Part shown: one piece after another, positions 51,116 to 60,323 of the stretch | Position numbering within the stretch: the stretch's first letter is position 1 | How the letters are laid out: each line of letters opens with the position of its first letter | From: an uncultured Eubacteriales bacterium | Lineage (GTDB): Bacteria > Bacillota > Clostridia > Christensenellales > Aristaeellaceae | Assembly (NCBI GenBank): GCA_902789365.1 | Contig: CADANQ010000006.1 | Span: 495-64,494, forward strand | DNA length: 64,000 nucleotides | Direction: 5' to 3' | The notes under the pieces: generated by a model | The model's database searches: none | Seen by the model: the letters and a program-made list of their open reading frames with translations, nothing else | Told to the model about the DNA's origin: nothing | Made by a program: the position numbers and the translations under genes

Positions 51116-52621
51116 GTGCTGCTCCATATGTATAAGGTCCCGGAAACCCTTTTCATTGTTGTGACAATCATCACGGTAATGTATGCGCTCGCAAAAACAA
51201 ACCTTGGCAAAGCGGGGAAGAACATGATGCTGGCCGGGATCGGTTTGGGCCTGGCCCTGGCCGTGCTCCGGGCTGTAACGCATGAGTTTCCGGCATTCTT
51301 TTTCCCGGACAGGAAAGCCGTTCCGGATACGCAGATCAACCTGTATCTGTGGTATGCCGCCATGGTTATGCTGGTGCCGCTGCATATCACGGTTTCCGTT
51401 TTTTCGCGGGAAAGGGGATCGCGGGCGGGCAAAGCCGCCGTATGCGTTCTATCCGCCCTGCTTTCCGCCGATCTGCTCGCATATAAAGCCTGGACGGTAA
51501 TGTGGGCCCCCCGGGATTTTGAAATGGGAGACAACGGGATTCTTTCCGATGTGTTCCTGCTTCGTCTGGCCGGCTGGCTGACAGGCCTTATCCTGCTGGC
51601 GGTCTATGCCCGGTTCCTGTATAAATGCTGCATGCGCCTCAGCGAAATCAAAGTGCTGTGGAACAACCGGGACGCCCGTCCCGTCAGCGACGGACGCTGG
51701 GTGCTGCGCCTGACCGCGGCGCTGATGACGTTTGCGCTTTTCTTTGTATTTTACGGCATGATCCTGCAGCAATGGACCGTGAAAACACGGCCGGGCTGGG
51801 TCCCGGAGCTGTTCCCGCGTCTGAGAGCGGAAACCTTCCTCAAATTCACGGTGCGGAACAACGCAAGCGCCGGCGGGCCGCTTTTGCCCGGGTGGAAATG
51901 GTATATGGCCGGCAATCACGCGAGGGGAGGGTATCTTGAAAACGGGGTCTTTATCCTGCTGTTGTATGCGCTGATGGCCATGATTCCGCCCGCCGTGCTT
52001 TTCCTGAGAAGCCTGAGGCTGCGCGGCATATGGCGAAACGCGGCCGAGAAGCGGCGCCTGCGCTCCGACAACCGGCACAGCCGCAGGTGGGCCGCCGTTG
52101 TGCTCCTTTCACTGGCCGCGATCATGGTCAGCCTGACCGTGGTCTACGAAATCTGCAACCGTCCGCCGCCCGTCCCCGAAGGGGAAACATACGCCATTGT
52201 ATACATCGGGGAGGACGGAGAGGAACGGGAGATCGAAGCCGTCGATGTGAAAAATTACGACACCTCCAGGATCGAGGTCCGCATCCCGCTGAGTCAGGTG
52301 GATGATTTCAACCTTCACGCGTTTGAAATGAACCGGTCCGGATCGCCGAACAAGGCGCCCCGTGTCCGCTGGATCGTGATCCGAAAACCCAATTCCGCGG
52401 CATACGGGGTCGGGCTGGATGCCTGCGAAGTCTGCGGCAGCGCCGGTTATTTCCAAAGGGGGGACACGGTGGTCTGCAAGCGCTGCGATGTGGTGATGAA
52501 CACCAACACCATCGGCCTTGCCGGCGGCTGCAACCCGATTCCCCTCTCTTTCCGGGTGGAGGGCGGAAACATCGTCTTCGCCATGGACGACCTGATCGCG
52601 GGCGAAAAAGAATTCAAGTGA
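51116..52621 (+). CDS. DUF2318 iron-sulfur-like membrane protein
   Basis: A 501-residue protein with eight or so membrane helices and a C-terminal extracytoplasmic domain. The latter is the DUF2318 module: DACEVCGSAGYFQRGDTVVC, KRCDVVMNTNTIGLAGGCNP, with conserved C-x2-C, C-x2-C and GGCNP (residues about 435-475). The equivalent gene in Campylobacter is Cj1660. The cysteines suggest a metal or redox role in handling iron outside the membrane. The start is the GTG at 51116 (GGAGG eight bases in front). Confidence 0.85.
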   Translation: MLLHMYKVPETLFIVVTIITVMYALAKTNLGKAGKNMMLAGIGLGLALAVLRAVTHEFPAFFFPDRKAVPDTQINLYLWYAAMVMLVPLHITVSVFSRERGSRAGKAAVCVLSALLSADLLAYKAWTVMWAPRDFEMGDNGILSDVFLLRLAGWLTGLILLAVYARFLYKCCMRLSEIKVLWNNRDARPVSDGRWVLRLTAALMTFALFFVFYGMILQQWTVKTRPGWVPELFPRLRAETFLKFTVRNNASAGGPLLPGWKWYMAGNHARGGYLENGVFILLLYALMAMIPPAVLFLRSLRLRGIWRNAAEKRRLRSDNRHSRRWAAVVLLSLAAIMVSLTVVYEICNRPPPVPEGETYAIVYIGEDGEEREIEAVDVKNYDTSRIEVRIPLSQVDDFNLHAFEMNRSGSPNKAPRVRWIVIRKPNSAAYGVGLDACEVCGSAGYFQRGDTVVCKRCDVVMNTNTIGLAGGCNPIPLSFRVEGGNIVFAMDDLIAGEKEFK

Positions 52622-52637
52622 AGGAGGGGAACACGGC

Positions 52638-53936
52638 ATGCTTTTTCGGATGATCAAAGGCGCCCTGATAAGGCAGTGGAGCAAGATGCTGCTTATTGCG
52701 CTGACGATCGCGCTGGGAGCCTCTCTGGCCACTTCCATGATCAACGTGATGCTGGACGTGGGAGACAAGGTCAATGAGGAGCTGAAAGCCTATGGCGCCA
52801 ATATTGTCGTAAAGCCCAAGGCTTCCTCTCTTCTGTCGGAGATTTACGACGTAGAGGACGACGGGACGGAGCTGAAGCAGGCCTGGCTGAAGGAGGACGA
52901 GCTCGGCAACCTGAAAACCATCTTCTGGGCTTTCAATATCCGCGATTTCGCCCCTTTCCTCAGCATCAGCGCCCGGATCGGGGAAGAAACGGTTTCCGTT
53001 ACGGGAACCTGGTTCAACCACCACCTGTCCCTGCCCACGGGCGAGGAACTGGACGCCGGCGTACGAAGTCTTCGGTCCTGGTGGGATGTTCCGGACGGGG
53101 ACTGGATTGACGAACAGGCTCCCGGGGCGGACCGGGAGATTATGGTGGGCGCCGCGCTTGCCGAAAGGCTTGGCATCGCAAAAGGGGATACCATCACGCT
53201 GACCGGAACGGCATCGGAAGCGTCGGTCACGGTACGGGGCGTCTTCGATTCCGGCGACAGCGCCGACGAACAGGTCTGGGTCCCTCTGGACCTTGCGCAA
53301 AGTCTGGCGGGCCTGGAAGGCAAGGTGGCCTCCGTCGAGGTCAGCGCCATCACGACCCCCGACAACGACCTGGCCAGGCGCGCCGCCCAGAATCCCAAGG
53401 CGCTCTCCCGCGCCGATTACGATACCTGGTACTGCACGGCATATGTCAGCGCGGTATGCTATCAGATTACCGAGGTCATTACGGATTCCGCCGCTTCAGC
53501 GGTTCGGCAGGTGGCGGAGAGCGAGGGAGAGATTCTGAATAAGACGCAGCTTCTGATGATTCTTATTACCGCTTTGAGCCTTGTGGGCGCCGCGCTGGGC
53601 ATTTCGAATCTGGTGACCGCATCGGTCATGGAAAGGTCCCGGGAGATCGGCCTTCTGAAAGCGGTCGGGGCCCACGACAAGGCCATTACCTGCGTCGTCA
53701 TGGCGGAGATTCTGCTGACGGCCATGGTGGGCACGGCGGTCGGTTATTTTGCGGGCCTTGGGATGGCGCGGTTCATCGGCAGGCGGGTTTTCGGTTCATC
53801 CATTGACATCAAGGCGGTGGTTATTCCGGTGGTGGCGGTGCTGATCTCGCTGGTGACCGTCGCCGGTTCCCTGCCGGCCATCCGCATGATCCTGCGGCTG
53901 GATCCGGCCGAAGTGCTGCATGGCAGCAAGGCCTGA
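52638..53936 (+). CDS. ABC transporter permease (FtsX/MacB type)
   Basis: A 432-residue permease of the MacB/FtsX topology: one helix at the start (MLLIALTIALGASLATSMIN), a large extracytoplasmic domain (residues about 45-300) and three helices at the end with the FtsX core (VMERSREIGLLKAVGAHDKA). The extracytoplasmic domain has TWYCTAYVSAVCYQITEV. It corresponds to Cj1661-type proteins of the P19 cluster. It starts 16 bases after the DUF2318 gene. Confidence 0.9.
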   Translation: MLFRMIKGALIRQWSKMLLIALTIALGASLATSMINVMLDVGDKVNEELKAYGANIVVKPKASSLLSEIYDVEDDGTELKQAWLKEDELGNLKTIFWAFNIRDFAPFLSISARIGEETVSVTGTWFNHHLSLPTGEELDAGVRSLRSWWDVPDGDWIDEQAPGADREIMVGAALAERLGIAKGDTITLTGTASEASVTVRGVFDSGDSADEQVWVPLDLAQSLAGLEGKVASVEVSAITTPDNDLARRAAQNPKALSRADYDTWYCTAYVSAVCYQITEVITDSAASAVRQVAESEGEILNKTQLLMILITALSLVGAALGISNLVTASVMERSREIGLLKAVGAHDKAITCVVMAEILLTAMVGTAVGYFAGLGMARFIGRRVFGSSIDIKAVVIPVVAVLISLVTVAGSLPAIRMILRLDPAEVLHGSKA

Positions 53937-53951
53937 GGAAGGAGGCGCACA

Positions 53952-55439
53952 ATGAGCAAACGCAGAATGTTTCTTCGGATGATTACCGCCTCCCTCCTGC
54001 GCCGCAGGTCCAGGATGCTGATCGCCCTTCTTTCCATCGGCATCGGCGCGACGATTCTTGCCGGCCTTGTGACGGTTTATGTGGATGTGCCCAGGCAGAT
54101 GGCGGCGCAGTTCCGCTCCTACGGCGCGAACATGCTTCTGGTTCCTTCCGGCTCCGCCCTGACGCGGGAAGAGGCGGACGCCGCCATGGCGCTGATCCCC
54201 GACGAGGAACGGGTGGGGGCCGCCCCCTACAGATATGTCTATCTTAATATGGTGCGCCGACAGCAATCCTTCGCCGCCGCGGGCACGGATTTTGAACAGG
54301 TGAAGCGAACCAGCCCGTATTTCAAGGTGACAGGCCGATATCCCGAAGGCCCCAGGGAGGTGCTGGTCGGGAAGGGCGTGGCGGACACCGTCGGCGCGAG
54401 GCTGAACGGCGTGATGGAGCTTACGTGGTTTCCGCCGAGCGAACCGCAGGAAGATCGGGAGGAGGATTTTGACATCCTTCCGGGGATGACGCTTACCGGC
54501 CGCGCTCAGGGGTATGGTAGCCGGGAGGGCTTTAACGACAATCCGGTGTATGTGACCTTTACCATCGGCGAGGACGGGATGATCGCTTCCCTCAGCGTGG
54601 ATACGTCCAGCGAAACGGCGGGCGTCGGCACGCGATGCAGCGAAGAAGATTTTACCGCTCTTTTTATAGGGAAGGATCCCAAAGACCTGGTTTTGGGAAG
54701 GGATGTGGACGCCGTGTCCGGGGCTACCGTAACCTCGGAGGCGGTTGTTCGGGCAATCATGGACGCAAAGCCCGTGACGGAAGAAAGCGCGGTCCTTGTT
54801 CCCCGCACGATCAATTACACCGTGGTCGGCATCCTTGAGACAGGCGGGGAGGAAGAGGGATATATTTATATGTCCCTTGCCGATATGGGCGCGATCACAG
54901 GCGAATCGGACCGGCTGGACCTGGTGGAACTCTCCGTTTCCGCGACCCAGGACAATCTGGAGCGCTATGCGGAAGAGATAACGTCATCGGGCCATGCCAC
55001 GGCGCGGCTGGTGAAGCGCGTGACCAAATCCGAGACCGCGGTGCTGGGCAAGCTGCAGGCGCTGGTCTTCCTGGTGACTCTCGTGGTCCTGGTGCTGACC
55101 ATGGTCAGCGTTTCGACCACCATGATGGCGGTGGTTACGGAACGGCGCAGGGAAATCGGCCTGAGGAAGGCTCTGGGCGCGTCGGACGGGGCCATCCGCG
55201 GGGAATTCCTCGGGGAAGGACTGTTCCTCGGCGCGCTGGGCGGGCTGCTTGGCGCGGCGCTGGGTTTTGTCTTTGCGCAGGTGGTCAGTGTGAACGTATT
55301 CGGATCCGATATCCGGTTCAATTTCTGGCTGCTGCCGATCACGGTGATTGTGTCCATGGCGGTGGCGGCCCTCAGCTGTCTTTTGCCCGTCAGGCGCGCC
55401 GTGGCCGTCGACCCCGCGCTGGTTTTGAAAGGAGAATGA
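53952..55439 (+). CDS. FtsX-type ABC permease with inserted FMN-binding domain
   Basis: A 495-residue permease. It has the same frame as its neighbour: first helix (MLIALLSIGIGATILAGLVT), extracytoplasmic domain, three helices at the end (TERRREIGLRKALGASDGAI). Inside the extracytoplasmic part, about residues 186-275, lies an extra domain: GFNDNPVYVTFTIGEDGMIA, then SETAGVGTRC, and DAVSGATVTSEAVVRAI. This matches the FMN-binding domain of NqrC/RnfG, whose flavin is bound covalently to the threonine of S-G-A-T (here T259) by ApbE. The neighbouring permease lacks it. I infer electron transfer to iron or to a partner cysteine during import. Confidence 0.85.
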   Translation: MSKRRMFLRMITASLLRRRSRMLIALLSIGIGATILAGLVTVYVDVPRQMAAQFRSYGANMLLVPSGSALTREEADAAMALIPDEERVGAAPYRYVYLNMVRRQQSFAAAGTDFEQVKRTSPYFKVTGRYPEGPREVLVGKGVADTVGARLNGVMELTWFPPSEPQEDREEDFDILPGMTLTGRAQGYGSREGFNDNPVYVTFTIGEDGMIASLSVDTSSETAGVGTRCSEEDFTALFIGKDPKDLVLGRDVDAVSGATVTSEAVVRAIMDAKPVTEESAVLVPRTINYTVVGILETGGEEEGYIYMSLADMGAITGESDRLDLVELSVSATQDNLERYAEEITSSGHATARLVKRVTKSETAVLGKLQALVFLVTLVVLVLTMVSVSTTMMAVVTERRREIGLRKALGASDGAIRGEFLGEGLFLGALGGLLGAALGFVFAQVVSVNVFGSDIRFNFWLLPITVIVSMAVAALSCLLPVRRAVAVDPALVLKGE

Positions 55440-55441
55440 CC

Positions 55442-56116
55442 ATGAGTCTGCTTGATATCCGAAATGTCTCCAAAATATACGGCGAACTGAAGGCCCTGGA
55501 CAACGTGAGCATCCGGGTGGATCAGGGGGAATGGGTGGCCATCATGGGCCCCTCGGGCTCAGGCAAATCCACGATGATGAACATCATCGGCTGTATGGAC
55601 AAGCCCACCAAAGGCCAGGTTTTCCTTGACGGAATCGACATCGCGAAGGAATCCTCCAAACGGCTGACCGACATCCGCCGGGACAAGATCGGCCTGATTT
55701 TTCAGCAGTTCCATATGGTCAATTATCTGACGGCCGTTGAAAATGTCATGGTTTCCCAGTACTATCATTCCATGCCCGACGAAGCGGAGGCGCTGGAAGC
55801 GCTGGAAAGGGTGGGCCTTCGGGAGCGCGCGAGGCACCTGCCCAGCCAGCTTTCCGGCGGCGAGCAGCAGCGCGTATGCGTGGCCAGAGCCCTGATCAAT
55901 CATCCGGAGCTGATCCTCGCGGACGAACCCACCGGCAACCTGGACGAAACCAATGAAAACATCGTACTGGACCTGTTCCGTCAGCTGCACCGGGAGGGGA
56001 CCACCCTGATCGTCGTTACCCATGATCCCGAGGTGGCCGAGGCAGCCCAGCGCACCATTGTCCTTGAGCACGGACGGCTGGTCCGCGAGGTCGTCAACGA
56101 ACATTTCGGAGAGTGA
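55442..56116 (+). CDS. ABC transporter ATPase (MacB/LolD type)
   Basis: A 224-residue ATPase with Walker A GPSGSGKST, Q-loop LIFQQFHMVN, signature LSGGEQQRV and Walker B LILADEPTGNLDE. It is typical of MacB-family ATPases that drive FtsX-like permeases. ATG 55442 is preferred to 55436 by the position of GGAGA. It follows the FMN-domain permease and probably powers the first two permeases. Confidence 0.95.
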   Translation: MSLLDIRNVSKIYGELKALDNVSIRVDQGEWVAIMGPSGSGKSTMMNIIGCMDKPTKGQVFLDGIDIAKESSKRLTDIRRDKIGLIFQQFHMVNYLTAVENVMVSQYYHSMPDEAEALEALERVGLRERARHLPSQLSGGEQQRVCVARALINHPELILADEPTGNLDETNENIVLDLFRQLHREGTTLIVVTHDPEVAEAAQRTIVLEHGRLVREVVNEHFGE

Positions 56117-56121
56117 ACCGC

Positions 56122-56526
56122 ATGAAAAAAAGAGACATCGCATTCGGCTCCGCCGCGGCTTTCCTTGGCATCCTGCTTTCCGTCGCAGTTCAGACGTTCG
56201 CGGGCCCCTGCGTTCACCCGGACGGAAGCGCCGCCGTATGCGCTCCGCTGAAAACATGGCTGACGGTCATGGGCGGCGTCATCACCGCGCTCTCGGGCGT
56301 GTCCTTCCTTTGCCCCCGCCTGGTGCCTCATTGCCTGACGGCCGCCGCGGCCGTCCTGGTAATCCTGATCCCCCGGGGAATCGTGCCTGTCTGCGGGGCT
56401 GATACGATGCGCTGCCGCCTGGTGACGTGTCCCACGGCGCTGGTAGTGGGCGTGCTGGTTTTGATCGTCTCCCTGTGGCGCATCGCGCTGACCCTGGCGG
56501 AAAAAAGACGGAGGGCCGGTTCATGA
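56122..56526 (+). CDS. DUF4418 family membrane protein
   Basis: A 134-residue protein with four membrane helices. It has the pattern of DUF4418 (GPCVHPDGSAAVCAPLKTWL, PRGIVPVCGADTMRCRLVTC), including five cysteines facing the outside. DUF4418 genes often sit between the ABC genes of P19-type iron clusters. The cysteines could take part in redox or metal transfer. Its stop overlaps the next start as ATGA. Confidence 0.8.
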   Translation: MKKRDIAFGSAAAFLGILLSVAVQTFAGPCVHPDGSAAVCAPLKTWLTVMGGVITALSGVSFLCPRLVPHCLTAAAAVLVILIPRGIVPVCGADTMRCRLVTCPTALVVGVLVLIVSLWRIALTLAEKRRRAGS

Positions 56527-57725
56527 CCACCCGAAAGCTGCCCATGCGCAATCTTGTGCGCCATCCCGGGCGCACCGCCTCGCTTACGGCGCTGATCGCG
56601 TTTCTGGCGCTGTCTCTTTTTGCGGGATCGGTGATTGTCGTCAGCCTGAACAGCGGTCTTCACAGCCTTGAAAACCGTCTCGGAGCGGACCTGATCGTGG
56701 TCCCGGCCACAAGCCGCGGGAAGATCGACCCGGAGAAGATTTATCTGCAGGGCACCACCGGATATTATTATATGAGCGCTTCCAAACTGGAAGAAATCCG
56801 CTCGATGGAAGGCGTCGCGCAGGCTTCCGGACAGGTTTTTCTGGCCAGCCTGCGGGCGGACTGCTGCTCCATGCCCATTCAGGTCATCGGCTTTGACCCG
56901 GAAACGGACTTTACCATCCGCCCGTGGATCGGGGAGCGGCTGAAAACGGACCTGGGAAAAATGGAAGTCGTCGCGGGCAGCAGGGTAAGCGCGGGGGTCA
57001 ACGAAATCATCCGCATCTACGGGCAGCCCTGCCTGGTGACGGCCCGCCTTGACGAGAGCGGCACCGGCCTGGATACCGCGGTTTACTGCAACATGGAGAC
57101 GATAGCGGAGCTTTTGTCGGCGGCGCGGGAAATGAACCACGAACTGAAAATCGACGGCGACCCCGCCGGTGTCGTTTCCGCCATCTATGTGAAAGCGGCC
57201 CCGGGTGAAGCGGAAAGGCTTGCGGGGAAGATCAGCCAGACGCGCAGCCCCAAAGTCACCGTCATCCGGACCCGGACGGTTACATCGGACGTGGAGCGTT
57301 CCCTTGATGGCGTGGCGCATACCATTGCCGTTTTGATCGTCTGCGTATGGCTGCTGGACCTGGTTCTGCTGACGGCGGCTTTCCTGCTGCTGGGAGGCGA
57401 ACGCAGGCGCGAGTTTGCGGTTCTGCGTATGCTTGGGATTTCACGAAGAGGCCTTGCCGGCGTTGCGCTGAAGGAGGCGGCGCTGGTTTCCTTTTTCGGC
57501 GGACTGATCGGGATTTTTCTCGGATTGCTTATCCTTCTGCCGTTCTCGGGCCTGATCGAGCAAACCCTGGGGCTGCCCTTTCTGCGGCCTGAATGGCCGG
57601 TTATGCTTGCCCTTTGCGTTTCTTCCCTGGCGGCGGTCTGCCTTGTCGGACCCGCGGCCGCCCTGATCCCGGCGCGAAAGCTGAGCAGGGCCGACACGGG
57701 CGTGATTATGAGGGAGGGGACCTGA
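56523..57725 (+). CDS. ABC transporter permease (FtsX/MacB type)
   Basis: A 400-residue third FtsX-like permease: first helix (SLTALIAFLALSLFAGSVIV), extracytoplasmic domain with GYYYMSASKLEEIRSMEGVA and two neighbouring cysteines (LRADCCSMPIQV), and the C-terminal three-helix core (LLGGERRREFAVLRMLGISR). It is paired with the ATPase that follows by two bases. No FMN-type insertion is seen. Confidence 0.9.
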   Translation: MTTRKLPMRNLVRHPGRTASLTALIAFLALSLFAGSVIVVSLNSGLHSLENRLGADLIVVPATSRGKIDPEKIYLQGTTGYYYMSASKLEEIRSMEGVAQASGQVFLASLRADCCSMPIQVIGFDPETDFTIRPWIGERLKTDLGKMEVVAGSRVSAGVNEIIRIYGQPCLVTARLDESGTGLDTAVYCNMETIAELLSAAREMNHELKIDGDPAGVVSAIYVKAAPGEAERLAGKISQTRSPKVTVIRTRTVTSDVERSLDGVAHTIAVLIVCVWLLDLVLLTAAFLLLGGERRREFAVLRMLGISRRGLAGVALKEAALVSFFGGLIGIFLGLLILLPFSGLIEQTLGLPFLRPEWPVMLALCVSSLAAVCLVGPAAALIPARKLSRADTGVIMREGT

Positions 57726-57726
57726 T

Positions 57727-58398
57727 ATGGAGCTTGTCGCTTGCGGCCTTGACAGACGGTTTCGGCGCAATACGGGAGACGGCAATTTTTTTGAAGCCGT
57801 ACACCGCGTTGACCTGACGCTTCGCGGCGGAGAAATGACGGTCCTGACAGGCCGTTCCGGCAGCGGGAAAACGACGCTTATGACAATGCTGGCAGGATTG
57901 CTGCCCCCGTCGGACGGGACCGTGACGCTGGACGGGAAGGATATTTACAGCCTGCCGGACACAGAACTTTCACGGCTGCGGGCGCGGCGCTTTGCCGTGA
58001 TTCCTCAGGGAAACGCGGCTCTTTCTTCCATGACGGTCATGGAAAACATTCTGTTTCCCGCCGCATTGGCAGGACTTGATCCGCCTGTCCGACAGGCCGG
58101 GACCCTTATGGAACGGTTGGGTATACTGCGGCTGAAGGAAGTCTGGCCCGGGGAGCTTTCCGGCGGCGAGCTTCGCAGGATGTCCGTTGCGCGCGCCCTG
58201 GCCGCGGGTACCGATTTTGTTTTTGCGGACGAACCCACCGCCGATCTTGACGATGAAAACACCATCCTGACGCTGGAGATTCTGAAGGAAGCGGCGCGGA
58301 CGGGAAAAGCGGTTTTTGTGGTCACCCATGAACGGGAAGCCGCAGATTACGCCGACGTCCTTCTGCGTATGGACGCGGGAAAACTGATCACAATTTGA
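57727..58398 (+). CDS. ABC transporter ATPase
   Basis: A 223-residue ATPase with Walker A GRSGSGKTT, signature LSGGELRRM and Walker B FVFADEPTADLDD. It ends the iron operon and probably drives the permease before it, so the operon holds two ABC modules. A terminator follows immediately. Confidence 0.95.
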   Translation: MELVACGLDRRFRRNTGDGNFFEAVHRVDLTLRGGEMTVLTGRSGSGKTTLMTMLAGLLPPSDGTVTLDGKDIYSLPDTELSRLRARRFAVIPQGNAALSSMTVMENILFPAALAGLDPPVRQAGTLMERLGILRLKEVWPGELSGGELRRMSVARALAAGTDFVFADEPTADLDDENTILTLEILKEAARTGKAVFVVTHEREAADYADVLLRMDAGKLITI

Positions 58399-58401
58399 AG
58401 G

Positions 58402-58439
58402 CGGAGAGCCGGAGGAAGTACGGCTCTCCGTCTTCTTTT
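58402..58439 (+). terminator. Rho-independent terminator of the iron operon
   Basis: A perfect 10-base stem CGGAGAGCCG / CGGCTCTCCG with a 9-base loop is followed by TCTTCTTTT. Confidence 0.85.
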
Positions 58440-58632
58440 CCGGCGGGGATATATGGTTCAGCCGTTTTAGCATCTTCGATGGTTTTCGGTTATGACAGAT
58501 ATCTGACAGGGGTTCACACCTGCCGGTATTTGTGGTATCATAATGAAAAACGTCGCTATGGGGCGGCCTTTTGCGGACCGCGTCAGGAGCTGCCCCGGGG
58601 CGTAGTGCCGCTGAAAAGGAGCTGATTCCCGA

Positions 58633-59808
58633 ATGGCGACGAAAAAACTTGAAGTCACGCTGTCAGGCAGACTGGATACGACGAACACCGCCGAATGGTT
58701 TGAAAAGGTTTCCGCGCTCATCAGGGATCAGTCCGCGGAGGAACTGGTCATAGACTGTGAGGGACTGGAATATATATCCAGCACGGGGCTCCGCGCTCTG
58801 ATTACCGTTGTGAAGTCCGGCTGCAGGGTTCACTGCTTCGGGGTGTCCCCGACGGTTTACGACATTTTTGAAGTGACGGGCCTGAACACGCTGATGGATG
58901 TCCAGAAAGCGTTCCGGCGGATCCATCTGGACGACAGCGCGCTGATTGCAAAGGGCACCGTCGGCATGATCTACCGACTGGACGAGGACAGGGTCGTCAA
59001 GGTATTCAACCAGAAGGTGACCATCGACATCATCCGGCGGGAGAGAAAATACGCGCAGAAGGTGCTTCTTTCGGGCATCCCGACCGTGATTTCCTATGAC
59101 ATCGTGCAGGTAGACGACTGCTACGGCATCATCTTCGAGATGGCCGGGGCGGAGGAATTTTCAAGGAAACTGGACCGGACGCCCGGGATGTTCGACGAGC
59201 TGGCGGCCCGGTACGCCGGCCTTCTGAAGCAGATCAATCAAACGCCGGTGGGGAAGGGCGACCTGCCGGAGGCCAAAGAGATATATCACGGGTATGTGGA
59301 CGCATCCTCCGCTTTCCTGAGCGGAGCGGAAAAGGAGGCGCTGCACGGCCTGATCGACAGCGTGCCTGACAGGGATACGATGCTTCACGGGGATTATCAC
59401 GCCAATAACGTGATGTACAGAGAGGACGAACTGATGCTGATCGACCTGGGGGACGTTTCCCGCGGGCATCCCATCTTTGACCTTGCGGGCATGTATGTTT
59501 CCCATATCCTTGTGGGATCCTATCAGCCGGCCTTTATCAAGGCGGGCATGGGCATCGACACGGACGTCTGCAGAAGGCTGTGGGACAGGGTCCTTCGGCT
59601 CTATTTCCCGGACGAAACGGAAATCGGGCTTAAACGAAAGGAAGACCTGATTCGCCGCTTCGCCCACCTGAAGCTGGCGATCATGTACGCGATCGCTCCG
59701 GGCCTTGAAAACTACCTGACCTGGAAGCCGCTGGAGGACGCGCGGGCCGTGCTGTTCCCCGGCCTGGAAGCTTTGAAGGCGGATCTTGAAAAGGACGACC
59801 TTTGCTGA
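58633..59808 (+). CDS. STAS domain fused to APH-like kinase (TIGR02172-like)
   Basis: A 391-residue fusion. Residues 1-95 are a STAS anti-sigma-factor-antagonist domain (LEVTLSGRLDTTNTAEWF, CEGLEYISSTGLRALITVVK), with the phosphorylatable serine of the RsbV/SpoIIAA type at about 48-49. Residues 105-391 are an aminoglycoside-phosphotransferase-like kinase: DRVVKVFNQKVTIDIIRRE, the catalytic loop LHGDYHANNVM near residue 252 and LIDLGDVS near 269. The kinase half resembles the family TIGR02172. The protein heads a three-gene set with a nucleotidyltransferase and a MATE-RsbW fusion, which suggests phospho-signalling. Confidence 0.85.
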   Translation: MATKKLEVTLSGRLDTTNTAEWFEKVSALIRDQSAEELVIDCEGLEYISSTGLRALITVVKSGCRVHCFGVSPTVYDIFEVTGLNTLMDVQKAFRRIHLDDSALIAKGTVGMIYRLDEDRVVKVFNQKVTIDIIRRERKYAQKVLLSGIPTVISYDIVQVDDCYGIIFEMAGAEEFSRKLDRTPGMFDELAARYAGLLKQINQTPVGKGDLPEAKEIYHGYVDASSAFLSGAEKEALHGLIDSVPDRDTMLHGDYHANNVMYREDELMLIDLGDVSRGHPIFDLAGMYVSHILVGSYQPAFIKAGMGIDTDVCRRLWDRVLRLYFPDETEIGLKRKEDLIRRFAHLKLAIMYAIAPGLENYLTWKPLEDARAVLFPGLEALKADLEKDDLC

Positions 59809-59822
59809 GGGAGGGACAGGGC

Positions 59823-60323
59823 ATGAGCGAAAAGGATAAAGTCGTTGTCTTTATGGGTTCATTCAATCCGCCGCACAAAGGGCACCTGCTGATGATTGAC
59901 AGGATTCTGGCGGTAAGGAAGGAACTGCATCTGTTCGTCCGCTACAACGAAGGCGTCGATCTGGCAAGCCGCGAAATGAAAATGAAATGGTTCGAAAGAA
60001 TCAGCGCCGACCGGGATCACAGGATTCATATTCATATGTTTTCCACGGACGATTTTAAAGGAAAATCCTATACCGGAAGCATTTTTGCCTCGTTCATCCG
60101 CCTGTTTGAGGAGATGCTGAACGAGCCGATCGACGAGGTGTGGCTCGGGGAGGACGGCGCGAAGCTGGTGGAGGCGAGCCGGGATGAATTCCCCGGCATC
60201 TCTTTTCAGATCTGCGAAAGGATATGCAACTCCACACAGATCCGCGAGGATTTTGAAGGACATAAAGACTGGCTGCCGGATTTCATCCGTGATGATCTGG
60301 CCCGCATCCTGAAAGAAGAATGA
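59823..60323 (+). CDS. NMNAT-like nucleotidyltransferase
   Basis: A 166-residue protein of the HxGH nucleotidyltransferase group. The motif GSFNPPHKGHLLMIDRIL opens it and RICNSTQIREDFEGH takes the place of the I-S-S-T-x-I-R motif. These enzymes join a nucleotide to a phosphorylated small molecule, as in NAD synthesis. Because it lies between a kinase and a transporter, it may convert the product of the kinase, but this is inference. GAGGGAGGGACAGGGC precedes the ATG, and its stop overlaps the next start. Confidence 0.8.
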   Translation: MSEKDKVVVFMGSFNPPHKGHLLMIDRILAVRKELHLFVRYNEGVDLASREMKMKWFERISADRDHRIHIHMFSTDDFKGKSYTGSIFASFIRLFEEMLNEPIDEVWLGEDGAKLVEASRDEFPGISFQICERICNSTQIREDFEGHKDWLPDFIRDDLARILKEE

